Source: Flavivirga aquatica (GTDB taxonomy: Bacteria > Bacteroidota > Bacteroidia > Flavobacteriales > Flavobacteriaceae). Taken from it: 64,000 nt of DNA. How positions within the stretch are numbered: position 1 is the stretch's first letter; the number at the start of each line of letters is the position of its first letter. The stretch is taken from the NCBI RefSeq assembly GCF_001747085.1, contig NZ_MDJD01000028.1, positions 186,001 through 250,000 on the forward strand, in the 5' to 3' direction. The notes beneath the pieces are model-generated. The model did no database searches. It saw only the letters and a list, made by a program, of their open reading frames with translations, and had not been told where the DNA came from. The position numbers were made by a program, and so were the translations under genes. Of the stretch, positions 17,200 to 26,454 are shown piece after piece.

Positions 17200-18351
17200 A
17201 TGCATATCGGCATTATTACATCAGAATATCCACATCCTAAGGTAAAGCAATCAGCAGGAATAGCAACTAGTATTAAAAATTTGGCTTTAGCTTTAGTTGG
17301 AAAAGGGAATAATGTAACGATTTTTGTATACCATCAAGATGTAAATGAAATTCTTGAAGAAGAAGGTGTGAAAATACATCTTATTAAAAATAAAAAATTT
17401 AAACTTTTTTCATGGTATTTTTACAGAAAGCATATTCAGAAATATGTAAATACGATTGTTAAAGATCAGGATATAGATATTCTTGAAGCTCCAGATTGGA
17501 CAGGTATAACAGCATTCATGAGTTTTAGAGTACCATTAGTAATTCGTTTTCATGGAAGTGATGCCTATTTCTGTAAACTAGATAAAAGAAAGCAAAAATT
17601 CAAGAATTTTGTTTTTGAAAAATTAGCTTTAAAAAAAGCATCAGCATTTATCGCTCCTACTAATTTTGCAGGGGAAGAAACTCGAAAAATTTTCGGATTA
17701 GATAAAAGAAAAATTAAAACGATTCATTATGGTTTACAATTGGAACATTTTGAGAATGATTCACCAGAAATCTATAATGAAAACACCATACTTTATATTG
17801 GTACAATTATTAGAAAAAAAGGTGTTTTAGAACTCGCAGAAATTTTTAATAAAGTAGTAAAAAGTAACCCCAATGCTAAACTTAAATTAATAGGTAGTGA
17901 TGCGCCAGATATAAAAACGGGAAGCCAGTCAACATACAAATTAATGGAAGATAAATTTTCTGAGCAAGCAAAAAATAATGCTAGCTATTTAGGTAAAGTA
18001 CCATATTCTGAAGTCAAAGAACAAATTAAAAAAGCACATATATGCACCTTTCCATCTTTTGCAGAAACTTTAGGAATGGTAACTATAGAATCTATGGCAT
18101 TGCAAAAACCTGTAGTAAATACAAGCATAGGTTGGGGACAAGAAATTATAGACGATGGTATAAATGGGTATTTAGTACATCCATCTCATATTAATAAATA
18201 CTCAGAAGCAATATTAAAATTGTTAAACGATAATGTTTTGTGTTCAAACATAGGGAAATCGGCTAGAATTAAAGTAGAAAAAACATTTAATATTCAAAAC
18301 ATTGTACATCAAAATATAGCATATTACGAATTGGTAATTAAAAATGCATAA
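17200..18351 (+). CDS. GT4 family glycosyltransferase
   Basis: 383-aa GT-B enzyme. It starts MHIGIITSEYPHPKVKQSAG, where a glycine-rich loop follows the first strand, and has LVIRFHGSDAYF and AFIAPTNFAGEETRKIFG. The donor half has LYIGTIIRKKGVLELAEIF, then FPSFAETLGMVTIESMALQK with the E-x(7)-E arrangement of GT4. The stop/start overlap with the next gene is one base. The donor sugar is unknown. Confidence 0.92.
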   Translation: MHIGIITSEYPHPKVKQSAGIATSIKNLALALVGKGNNVTIFVYHQDVNEILEEEGVKIHLIKNKKFKLFSWYFYRKHIQKYVNTIVKDQDIDILEAPDWTGITAFMSFRVPLVIRFHGSDAYFCKLDKRKQKFKNFVFEKLALKKASAFIAPTNFAGEETRKIFGLDKRKIKTIHYGLQLEHFENDSPEIYNENTILYIGTIIRKKGVLELAEIFNKVVKSNPNAKLKLIGSDAPDIKTGSQSTYKLMEDKFSEQAKNNASYLGKVPYSEVKEQIKKAHICTFPSFAETLGMVTIESMALQKPVVNTSIGWGQEIIDDGINGYLVHPSHINKYSEAILKLLNDNVLCSNIGKSARIKVEKTFNIQNIVHQNIAYYELVIKNA

Positions 18352-19310
18352 TGTCTGTTAAACATTTTAAGAAAAAGCTAAGTATCATTTTAAAAAAGGC
18401 AAAATTACTTAGCTACCATTCAAAGCAATTTAGCTTTAAAACTTATAAAGGTAAAAAACGAATTATTATTTGTTTTAATGGAGTGTTGCCTCATGGCGGA
18501 TTGGTAGATAGATTAAAAGGGATTTTGTCTTTTTATGAAATTTCTAAAATATTAGATTACGATTTTTTTATTCAATTTAATAATCCTTTCCCATTAGATG
18601 CTTTTTTAGAGCCTAATTTAGTGCCTTGGAGAATAGATGAAGCTGCAATTAAATACAATCCTATTGGTACAAAACTAATTTATGCTGTTAATAATTTTGA
18701 TGCAAATCCGTTAGAAGAAATAAAGAAAGCAAGAGCTCATACATTCATAGTATATGCCAACATAGACTATTTAAAAATATTTTATCCTAAAAAAAATGTA
18801 GAAGTATTAGAGACTAAATGGCGTTTAAATTTTAACGAACTATTTAATAAAACCATACACTTAAAAACGAAGTTAAATAACATAGAAAAAGATAAATATA
18901 TTAGCTTTCATACACGTTTTACAAGCTTAATGGGCGATTTTAAGGATACCACAAAGTTGGTGCTTTTAGATGATGAAAAAGAAGCCTTATGTTTGAAGCT
19001 CCAAAAGAAAATTAAAACAATCTTATCAATTAATAACCATAAGTGTTATGCCTTTTCTGATAGTATTAATTTTTTAAATAAAATTAAACAAAAGGAAACA
19101 GTAAATTTGGTGGAAGGCAGTCCATTTCATATGGATAATTTTACTAAAGAATCAACTTTAGATGCTCATTTAAAAACATTGATAGACTTTTTTATGATAG
19201 CCAATAGTGAAGTTGTTTATTTTATAAAAATAGATAAAATGTATCATAGTAGCTTTTCTAAATATGCTGCTATTATTGGAGATAAACCATTTAAGATGAT
19301 AACAGATTAA
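18351..19310 (+). CDS. Uncharacterised, fucosyltransferase-like (GT-B) protein
   Basis: 319 aa, not firmly recognised. IIICFNGVLPHGGLVDRLKG gives a glycine-rich donor-type loop near residue 40-60. ISFHTRFTSLMGDFKD contains an H-x-R block, CYAFSDSINFLNKI a second block, and DFFMIANSEVVYF followed by HSSFSKYAAI a third. This order of motifs is reminiscent of alpha-1,2/1,6-fucosyltransferase and NodZ-like folds. Inside this operon a glycosyltransferase role is the best guess; a structure comparison would decide it. Confidence 0.5.
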   Translation: MSVKHFKKKLSIILKKAKLLSYHSKQFSFKTYKGKKRIIICFNGVLPHGGLVDRLKGILSFYEISKILDYDFFIQFNNPFPLDAFLEPNLVPWRIDEAAIKYNPIGTKLIYAVNNFDANPLEEIKKARAHTFIVYANIDYLKIFYPKKNVEVLETKWRLNFNELFNKTIHLKTKLNNIEKDKYISFHTRFTSLMGDFKDTTKLVLLDDEKEALCLKLQKKIKTILSINNHKCYAFSDSINFLNKIKQKETVNLVEGSPFHMDNFTKESTLDAHLKTLIDFFMIANSEVVYFIKIDKMYHSSFSKYAAIIGDKPFKMITD

Positions 19311-19316
19311 TTATAA

Positions 19317-20852
19317 ATGATTTTATTAATACATAATAATAACGTTGTTACTCAAGTTTTTGAAGACCATCAAGAGCATAATAATTCAATCCATATAGGG
19401 CAAAAAACAACAAAAGTATTATTAAGTGTTGCAGAATTGTATCCGCAAAAGTTAATTATGTGGTGTCATGATGTTTATAAGGATGATATAAATACAAGCG
19501 GTATAAATAGTATTTTTCATCACAAAAGAATTTTAGCAACGTATACTCCAGATGATAAAGAATATTTACCAGAATCTATCGGGTATATTGAACGCTCATA
19601 TTTTTTAAAGATAAAAAAAGATGTATCGTATCCTACATGGATTATGAATAATGCAGTTGGAGGAATACATGCTTCAGTGATTTTAAATTTAAAAAAAGAA
19701 TTAAATTTTAATACAAATTTTAATTATTTTTTAAATGCATTAGCAAAACGTGCTATGGTAGAAGGTCTTTTTTGTTATTCAGAACCTAAACTATTAAGAA
19801 AAGGAACTTTAATAAAATTAGAAACAAAGCAAGCTTCAATTTATCAATTATTTAAATTTGTTAAACAACATTACAAATGGGTATGGATATTTTTTATGAG
19901 TATATGTTTGGTAATTTATGAAAAAAAACTAGTGATACTCCCAATTTTAAGGTCATTATTTTATAGAAAATTAAATACCAATTTTAATTTAGAAGCTATT
20001 AAAATTCAATCTAAAAGGAAACTTATAGATAAAAGGGAAATAGATGTTATTATTCCAACCATAGGAAGAGAAAAGTATTTGTACAATGTTTTAAAAGATT
20101 TCTCTAAGCAAACAATATTACCAAAAAATATTATTATTGTTGAGCAAAACTCAGAAGTCAATTCAAAATCAAAATTAGATTATTTAACAAATCAAGATTG
20201 GCCTTTTAAAATAAAGCATCATTTTATAAATAAATTAGGAGTTTGTAATGCCAGAAATTTGGCTCTAAAAGAAGTGAAAAGTGAATGGGTGTTCTTGGGA
20301 GATGATGATAATAGATTTGAACCTAACCTAATAGAAGATTTATTTAAAAACATAGAAACAACAGGAAATAAAGTAGGAACCACGGTATATTTACAACCAC
20401 ACGAAAAACAAACGTATTTTAAAACAGCTCAAACAGGAATTTTTGGGGCAGGTAATAGTATTTTAAGATCAGATTTATTAAAAAACGTAAGTTTCAATAC
20501 AAAATTTGAGTTTAATTATGGAGAAGATAATGAGTTCGGCATGCAATTACGAACTTTAGGGGAAGATGTTATATTTTATTCAAAAGTTAAAATAAAGCAT
20601 CTAAAAGCCCCAATAGGCGGGTACAGAACAAAGTTTAAACAACTATGGGCAGAAGAGGCGATACAACCAAAACCATCACCAACTATACAATTACTTAATC
20701 AAACTTATTTCACAAAAAAACAGATAAAAGGATACAAAATGGTATTGTTTTTTAGACTTTTTAAATCAAATTTTATTTTTAGTCCTTTTAAACAAATTGC
20801 TTGTTTTAAAAAACAATGGGAACAAAGCCTGCATTGGAGTACTAAATTATAA
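19317..20852 (+). CDS. Two-domain protein: unknown N-terminal domain plus GT2 glycosyltransferase
   Basis: 511 aa. Residues 1 to about 180 form a domain I do not recognise, with HIGQKTTKVLLSVAELYP, IMWCHDVYKDDIN and WIMNNAVGGIHASVIL. A hydrophobic segment follows at about 184-205 (WVWIFFMSICLVIY). From about residue 240 there is a standard GT2 domain: DVIIPTIGREKYL, NARNLALKEVKSEWVFLGDD with DDDN near 329-332, GAGNSILRSDLL and FNYGEDNEFGMQLR. A membrane-linked transferase is likely. The N-terminal part may bind or recognise the acceptor, which is speculation. Confidence 0.72.
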   Translation: MILLIHNNNVVTQVFEDHQEHNNSIHIGQKTTKVLLSVAELYPQKLIMWCHDVYKDDINTSGINSIFHHKRILATYTPDDKEYLPESIGYIERSYFLKIKKDVSYPTWIMNNAVGGIHASVILNLKKELNFNTNFNYFLNALAKRAMVEGLFCYSEPKLLRKGTLIKLETKQASIYQLFKFVKQHYKWVWIFFMSICLVIYEKKLVILPILRSLFYRKLNTNFNLEAIKIQSKRKLIDKREIDVIIPTIGREKYLYNVLKDFSKQTILPKNIIIVEQNSEVNSKSKLDYLTNQDWPFKIKHHFINKLGVCNARNLALKEVKSEWVFLGDDDNRFEPNLIEDLFKNIETTGNKVGTTVYLQPHEKQTYFKTAQTGIFGAGNSILRSDLLKNVSFNTKFEFNYGEDNEFGMQLRTLGEDVIFYSKVKIKHLKAPIGGYRTKFKQLWAEEAIQPKPSPTIQLLNQTYFTKKQIKGYKMVLFFRLFKSNFIFSPFKQIACFKKQWEQSLHWSTKL

Positions 20853-20862
20853 TACAGAAACA

Positions 20863-21906
20863 ATGCTTAAACTATACACGGATAAAACATTTTTAACAGA
20901 AGTACATAGGAGACATGTTTTTCCTTTGTTGTTTGATTTACATTTTCAAAAAAATACGACTTTACTCAACTATTATGAATTAACGGATACCATTGCAAAT
21001 TGTGATATTGTAGTTTTTCCAATCGATTATAATTCCTTTTATAAGTTTAATAAAGCATTTAAGAATTTAAACGATGAAGCTAAAAAATATAAGAAACGAA
21101 TTTGGATATATACTTCGGGAGATTATGGATTTACTGTGTATATTCCAAATAGTTATAATTTTAGGTTAGGCGGTTTTAATTCAAAGTTAGATAGTAATAC
21201 TTTTATATTGCCCTCATTTATTAATGATCCTTATAAAAATGTTTTAAAGCAGTCTTTTTTGACATTAGAAAAAAAGACTAAACCTAATATTGGTTTTGTT
21301 GGACACTCCCAATCTGGTTTAATTAAGTTTGTAAAAGAGTATTTAAGTTATTTAAAATCAAACTTAAAGCGTAAGTTTGAAAATAAGTTAGAAGATAAGC
21401 AGACTTTTTATCCTTCAAGTATAAAACGAGCTCGTTATTTAGGAATTCTTACTCGAAATAAAAAAATAGATACAGATTTTATATTGCGTAATAATTATCG
21501 AGGCGGAGTGAAAAATAAGATAGAAAAAGAACAATCGACCAAGGAGTTTTATGAAAATATGTATAACAGTGCGTATACATTTTGTAGTCGTGGTGTAGGT
21601 AATTTTTCAGTTAGATTTTATGAGACTTTAGCCATGGGACGAATTCCTGTTTTATTAAATACAGATTGTAGATTACCTTTAGAAAATAAAATAAAATGGG
21701 AAAAACATATTGTTATTATTCAAGAAAATAAAAGTAATACTTTGGCACAAAAAATATTAGAATTTCATGAGTCTAAATCTAACTTAGAATTTCAAGCACT
21801 TCAAAAAAGTAATAGAATGCTTTGGGAAACACATTTAAGGCGAGATGCTTATTTTATAAAAATACATAATTCATTTATTAATATAGAAAACAGAAATAAT
21901 GTATAA
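20863..21906 (+). CDS. Exostosin-like (GT47-type) glycosyltransferase
   Basis: About 347 aa from the ATG at 20863, which lies 10 bp after the preceding stop. An in-frame TTG at 20797 would overlap the previous gene by 56 bp and is less likely. The C-terminal part has TFCSRGVGNFSVRFYETLAM and GRIPVLLNTDCRLPLE, the typical exostosin GT-B donor block. FVGHSQSGLIKFVKEYL is a mid-protein strand and loop. Bacterial exostosin-family proteins occur in polysaccharide clusters; the sugar cannot be read here. It overlaps the next gene by 8 bp. Confidence 0.75.
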   Translation: MLKLYTDKTFLTEVHRRHVFPLLFDLHFQKNTTLLNYYELTDTIANCDIVVFPIDYNSFYKFNKAFKNLNDEAKKYKKRIWIYTSGDYGFTVYIPNSYNFRLGGFNSKLDSNTFILPSFINDPYKNVLKQSFLTLEKKTKPNIGFVGHSQSGLIKFVKEYLSYLKSNLKRKFENKLEDKQTFYPSSIKRARYLGILTRNKKIDTDFILRNNYRGGVKNKIEKEQSTKEFYENMYNSAYTFCSRGVGNFSVRFYETLAMGRIPVLLNTDCRLPLENKIKWEKHIVIIQENKSNTLAQKILEFHESKSNLEFQALQKSNRMLWETHLRRDAYFIKIHNSFINIENRNNV

Positions 21907-22909
21907 ATCATTTACACTTATTATATGTACTTATATGAGGCCAAAGCCTGTTTTAGATTTGCTTATATCGGTAAATGAACAAACGTTACATCCTAATGAG
22001 ATTTTAATAATCGATGGATCAACAAATCAAGAAACAGAAAAAACTTTAAAAGAAAATAACTTTAAAAATTTAAAATATTTCAAGGTAGGTGTAAAAGATA
22101 GAGGACTAACTAAACAGCGCAATTTTGGAATTAATTTAGTAGATAAAAACTCTGAAATTATATGTTTTTTAGATGACGATATTATATTAACTAAAACTTA
22201 TTTTGAAGTATTACTTTCTACCTACAATAAGAAAGAAGATGCTTTAGCTGTTGGAGGATATATTACTAATGAAGTTAAATGGGAACAAGCATCATCAACT
22301 AAGATAAAAAGTAAGTTTTATTTTGAAGATTGGATGCGTAATGAGCCTTCTCGTTTTAAAGTAAGAAGAATGTTTAAGTTATTACCAGATGTTCAGCCAG
22401 GTTATATGCCTACGTTTTCTCATGGTCGAGCAGTTAGTTTTTTACCACCTTCAAATAAAATATATGAAGTAGAACAAATTATGGGAGGTGTATCATCTTA
22501 TAAAAAAGAAATTTTTAAAGAATTAAACTTTTCGCCTTATTTTGAGGGCTATGGATTATATGAAGATGCCGATTTTTCATTACGTTTAGCAAAACGAGGT
22601 AAATTATACATAAATACTAAGGCACAGTTATCGCACTATCATGATGCTTCTGGGCGACCTAATAAATATTATTATGGAAAAATGGTTATTAGAAATGGAT
22701 GGTATGTATGGAGAGTTAAATATCCAAAGCCAATTTTAAAAGCTAAACTAAAATGGCATGCCACATCATTTCTATTAACACTTATAAGGTTCAGTAATAT
22801 TTTAACTTCAAGTAAAAGACAAGAAGCTTTTACAGAAAGTATAGGAAGAGTAGTTGGATGGTGGTCACTAATTTTTAATAAACCTAAAGTGGAATCATGC
22901 GATTTTTAA
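21899..22909 (+). CDS. GT2 family glycosyltransferase
   Basis: 336-aa GT-A enzyme: FTLIICTYMRPKPV, ILIIDGSTNQET, GLTKQRNFGI and IICFLDDDIILT with the DxD. VEQIMGGVSSYKKEIFKEL and FEGYGLYEDADFSLRLAKRG make the acceptor half with the likely base in YEDAD. The C-terminus is basic and hydrophobic and could touch the membrane. It overlaps the preceding gene by 8 bp and the following one by 13 bp. Confidence 0.9.
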   Translation: MYKSFTLIICTYMRPKPVLDLLISVNEQTLHPNEILIIDGSTNQETEKTLKENNFKNLKYFKVGVKDRGLTKQRNFGINLVDKNSEIICFLDDDIILTKTYFEVLLSTYNKKEDALAVGGYITNEVKWEQASSTKIKSKFYFEDWMRNEPSRFKVRRMFKLLPDVQPGYMPTFSHGRAVSFLPPSNKIYEVEQIMGGVSSYKKEIFKELNFSPYFEGYGLYEDADFSLRLAKRGKLYINTKAQLSHYHDASGRPNKYYYGKMVIRNGWYVWRVKYPKPILKAKLKWHATSFLLTLIRFSNILTSSKRQEAFTESIGRVVGWWSLIFNKPKVESCDF

Positions 22910-24015
22910 TTATTTCACACGTAGAACATAAAAAACAAGACAATTTGTTATATGCCTATGCGCCCTATGTTCGTGAAATGAATTTATGGTTAAAACATGT
23001 CGATGAGGTAGAAGTAATAGCACCATTAATTACTAAGCCTACATCAAAAATAGACATGGCCTACAAGCATGATAAGCTTTTTTTGAACATTATTCCAGCT
23101 ATCGAATTTACATCATTTAGTAAAATTATAATATCTATATTAAAAATACCTATAATACTTTTAACAATATTTAAAGCATGTAAAAAAGCCGATCATATTC
23201 ATTTACGTTGTCCTGGAAATATAGGTTTATTAGGCTGTTTAGTTCAAATATTATTTCCAAAAAAGACGAAGACAGCAAAATATGCAGGCAATTGGGATCC
23301 TAAAGCTAAACAACCATTAAGTTACAAGTTTCAAAAATGGCTATTACGTAATACATTTTTAACTAAGAAAATACATGTTTTGGTTTATGGAGACTGGAAA
23401 AATCAATCAAAGAACATAAAATCATTTTTTACAGCAACCTTTAAAGAAGAAGAAAAAAAATTACCAGAAGCGCGTAATTACACGAGTGATTTACGTTTTG
23501 TCTTTGTGGGGACTTTAGTTAAAGGCAAACGCCCATTATTTGCTGTAAAAATAATAGAAGGGTTATTGGTAGAAGGTTATAATATTAAGTTAGATATTTA
23601 TGGAGATGGCATTTTAAAAGGAGAATTAAATAAATATATAAAATATAATAAATTAGAAAAGTTTATTACTTTACATGGAAATCAAGATATTCAAGTATTG
23701 AAAAAAGCTTTAAAAAAGGCTCATTTTTTAATATTAGCATCAAAGTCTGAGGGATGGCCTAAAGCCATAGCAGAAGCTATGTTTTTTGGATTAATACCAA
23801 TTTCAACAAAGATATCTTGCGTCCCATATATGCTAGATTACGGTAAGCGTGGTATTTTAATTAATTCTAATTTAAAAGAGGCATTAGAAGAAATAAAAAA
23901 ATATTTAAAAAATGAAACCTTATTAAAAAGTATGTCTAAGTTAGGAGCAAATTGGTCTCAAAACTTTACCTTAGAAACTTTTGAAAAAGAAATAGCTAAA
24001 CTACTTAAACATTAA
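22897..24015 (+). CDS. GT4 family glycosyltransferase
   Basis: 372-aa GT-B enzyme. MRFLIISHVEH opens the acceptor domain, and a hydrophobic helix (IIISILKIPIILLTIFKA) may associate with the membrane. FVFVGTLVKGKRPLFAVKII starts the donor half, and ILASKSEGWPKAIAEAMFFG carries the GT4 E-x(7)-E signature. It overlaps both neighbours (13 bp and 1 bp), so it is translated as part of the operon. The donor sugar is unknown. Confidence 0.9.
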   Translation: MRFLIISHVEHKKQDNLLYAYAPYVREMNLWLKHVDEVEVIAPLITKPTSKIDMAYKHDKLFLNIIPAIEFTSFSKIIISILKIPIILLTIFKACKKADHIHLRCPGNIGLLGCLVQILFPKKTKTAKYAGNWDPKAKQPLSYKFQKWLLRNTFLTKKIHVLVYGDWKNQSKNIKSFFTATFKEEEKKLPEARNYTSDLRFVFVGTLVKGKRPLFAVKIIEGLLVEGYNIKLDIYGDGILKGELNKYIKYNKLEKFITLHGNQDIQVLKKALKKAHFLILASKSEGWPKAIAEAMFFGLIPISTKISCVPYMLDYGKRGILINSNLKEALEEIKKYLKNETLLKSMSKLGANWSQNFTLETFEKEIAKLLKH

Positions 24016-25100
24016 TGCGCGTTTTACAATTAATAGATTCTTTAGAAGCAGGAGGAGCAGAACGAGTTTCTGTAAACTTAGCGAATGCATTAGTATCTAA
24101 TGTAGATAGATCTTTTCTATGCACATCGCGTAAAGAAGGCGTATTAAAAGAGAGTTTAAAACAAGAAGTAGGTTATATATTTCTCGATAGAAAAAAAACA
24201 ATTGATATTAATGCCATTAGAAAATTAAAAACTTATATCAAGCAGCATAAAATAGATATTATTCATGCACATTCTTCATCTTTTTTTATTGCTACAATTA
24301 TAAAGATATTAGGCGTGAAAGTTAAATTAGTATGGCATGATCATTATGGGTGTGATAGGTTTGTAGATAAAAGAAATAACTCTAAAGCGCTTTATTATTG
24401 TTCTCGTTACTTTTCATATACCCTTTCGGTAAATAGAAGTTTAGAAAAATGGACAAAAAAATATCTAAAAACTAGGGAAGTGAATTATTTGCCTAATTTT
24501 GCCATTCAAGATAAAATAAAACCAATAACAAAACTTTTAGGAGCGGATAATAAACGTATTTTACATTTAGCCAATTTAAGACCTCAAAAAGACCATCCTA
24601 TTTTATTAGAAGCTTTTGCAAAAATTAATAAAAAGTATCCAGATTGGACACTTCATTGCGTAGGTAAAGATTTTAAAGATGATTATTCTAAGGCTTTAAG
24701 AGAGCAGGTTAAAACTTTAGCTATAGAAAATAAAGTGTTTCTGTACGGAAGTAAATCGGATATTAATAATATTATAAAACAATGTGATATTGGCGTATTG
24801 TCATCAAAATCAGAAGGGCTTCCTATAGCCTTATTAGAATATGGTTTAGCAGGTTTGCCAACAATAACAACTAATGTAGGAGAATGTGCTGCAGTTGTAA
24901 AGGAGTATAAAACGGGTTTGATTATAGAGCCTAGAAATGTAGAAGCATTAACTAATTCAATTATAAAATATATTGAAGATGAAATGCTTAGATTTAAGTA
25001 TGCCAATGCATTTAAAAATGATATTTCTAAGAATTATTCTGAAGAATCTACAATAAAACGGTTAATGATAATTTATAACTCCATATTAAAAAATAAATAG
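24015..25100 (+). CDS. GT4 family glycosyltransferase
   Basis: 361-aa GT-B enzyme with the classic start LQLIDSLEAGGAERVSVNLA, a glycine-rich loop that positions the nucleotide-sugar. IDIIHAHSSSFF follows, then ILHLANLRPQKDHPILLEAF and VLSSKSEGLPIALLEYGLAG in the donor half. The one-base overlap with the previous gene implies coupled translation. It is a confident family call with unknown specificity. Confidence 0.92.
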   Translation: MRVLQLIDSLEAGGAERVSVNLANALVSNVDRSFLCTSRKEGVLKESLKQEVGYIFLDRKKTIDINAIRKLKTYIKQHKIDIIHAHSSSFFIATIIKILGVKVKLVWHDHYGCDRFVDKRNNSKALYYCSRYFSYTLSVNRSLEKWTKKYLKTREVNYLPNFAIQDKIKPITKLLGADNKRILHLANLRPQKDHPILLEAFAKINKKYPDWTLHCVGKDFKDDYSKALREQVKTLAIENKVFLYGSKSDINNIIKQCDIGVLSSKSEGLPIALLEYGLAGLPTITTNVGECAAVVKEYKTGLIIEPRNVEALTNSIIKYIEDEMLRFKYANAFKNDISKNYSEESTIKRLMIIYNSILKNK

Positions 25101-25101
25101 T

Positions 25102-26454
25102 ATGCAGCAAAAAAAATATCTAAAACTATTAGGGTTACATGTTTTATTAGGAGTTGTGTTATATTTTTTCAATGTTTTTGGTAATATTTATTTTTATTGC
25201 CTAACAATATATTTTTTTATACAAATAATAAATGCTAAAAAATCAAAAAAATCATTTGAAATACTTAAAGCCTGTGCCTATGTACTAGGAGTAGAGGTTT
25301 TATTAAGAATGACAGGAGGTGTTCTTTTTTATGAAGCAAATAAATATTTAGTTATTGTATTTGTTTTAATGGGACTGTTTTCTAACGGTTTTAATAAAAA
25401 AGCAGCATTATATTTACTTTACATATTTTTGCTAATACCAAGCGTATATGTGTCTTTGTCTATGCTAGATGTAGATACAAATATTAGAAAAGCTATAGCG
25501 TTTAATTTAAGTGGACCAGTTTGTTTAGGGGTTTCTGCTTTATTCTGTTTTGGAGTAAAGGTTACTAAAAATCAATTCGAAACGATTATTAATTATTGTT
25601 TGTTCCCTCTTATAAGTACTTTAGTTTATGTGATATTGTATAATCCTAATGTTTCACAGATAGCAACAGGTACGGCTTCAAATTTTTCGGCCTCTGGAGG
25701 GTTTGGTCCAAATCAAGTTTCTACAGTATTAGGTCTAGGTATTTTTTTAACAACAGCGAGGTTTTTTTATTTTAGTCAAACTAAGTTTTTAAGATATCTT
25801 GATTTATTATTTATATTATTATTTTCATTTAGGGCTATAGTAACATTTAGTAGAGGAGGGGTATTTACTGCAATAATTATGATTATTGCTTTTATTTTCA
25901 CCTATTATAAGAGTATAAGTAAAAAAAATAAAAATAAGATGTTAGTTTCTATAGTCTTATTTTTAATAGTTGGATTTATTACTTGGGGGATTTCAATAGC
26001 GCAAACAAATGGGTTTATAGAAAAACGCTATACCAATAAAAATGCTGCAGGTAAAGAAAAGAAAGATATTACTACAGGACGTGGTGATTTGTTTTTTTTA
26101 GAGTTTGAAGAATTCCTAAATAATCCATTTTTTGGGGTAGGCGTTGGTCGTGTTAAAAATATACGATTTCAAAAAACAGGTATACATGCTGCTTCTCATA
26201 ATGAAATGAGTCGTATTATAGCAGAACACGGTTTACTAGGGATTTTATCTTTTTTAATTTTAGTATTAACACCTTTGTTTTTTAGATTAGGATGTAGAAA
26301 AAATGTTCTATTTTATTCTTTTTATTTATTTTGGTTAATAACAATAAATCACTCAGCGATGCGTATTGCCGCACCTGCCTTTGTATATGCATTAAGCTTA
26401 TTAAATGTTAGTCATGAAAAATCTCCTTTACATAGGAAATCAGTTATCTCGTAA
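25102..26454 (+). CDS. O-antigen polymerase/ligase family membrane protein (Wzy/WaaL-like)
   Basis: 450 aa, about ten to twelve membrane segments. Family hallmarks are FGPNQVSTVLGLGIFL, then TFSRGGVFTAIIMII, a periplasmic loop with TTGRGDLFFLEFEEFLNNPF, and GVGVGRVKN followed by AASHNEMSRIIAEHGLLG with the conserved His. It either polymerises repeat units (Wzy) or ligates the finished glycan (WaaL); sequence alone does not separate the two. It starts 1 bp after the previous stop. It is the only polymerase/ligase in the cluster portion visible here. Confidence 0.88.
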   Translation: MQQKKYLKLLGLHVLLGVVLYFFNVFGNIYFYCLTIYFFIQIINAKKSKKSFEILKACAYVLGVEVLLRMTGGVLFYEANKYLVIVFVLMGLFSNGFNKKAALYLLYIFLLIPSVYVSLSMLDVDTNIRKAIAFNLSGPVCLGVSALFCFGVKVTKNQFETIINYCLFPLISTLVYVILYNPNVSQIATGTASNFSASGGFGPNQVSTVLGLGIFLTTARFFYFSQTKFLRYLDLLFILLFSFRAIVTFSRGGVFTAIIMIIAFIFTYYKSISKKNKNKMLVSIVLFLIVGFITWGISIAQTNGFIEKRYTNKNAAGKEKKDITTGRGDLFFLEFEEFLNNPFFGVGVGRVKNIRFQKTGIHAASHNEMSRIIAEHGLLGILSFLILVLTPLFFRLGCRKNVLFYSFYLFWLITINHSAMRIAAPAFVYALSLLNVSHEKSPLHRKSVIS

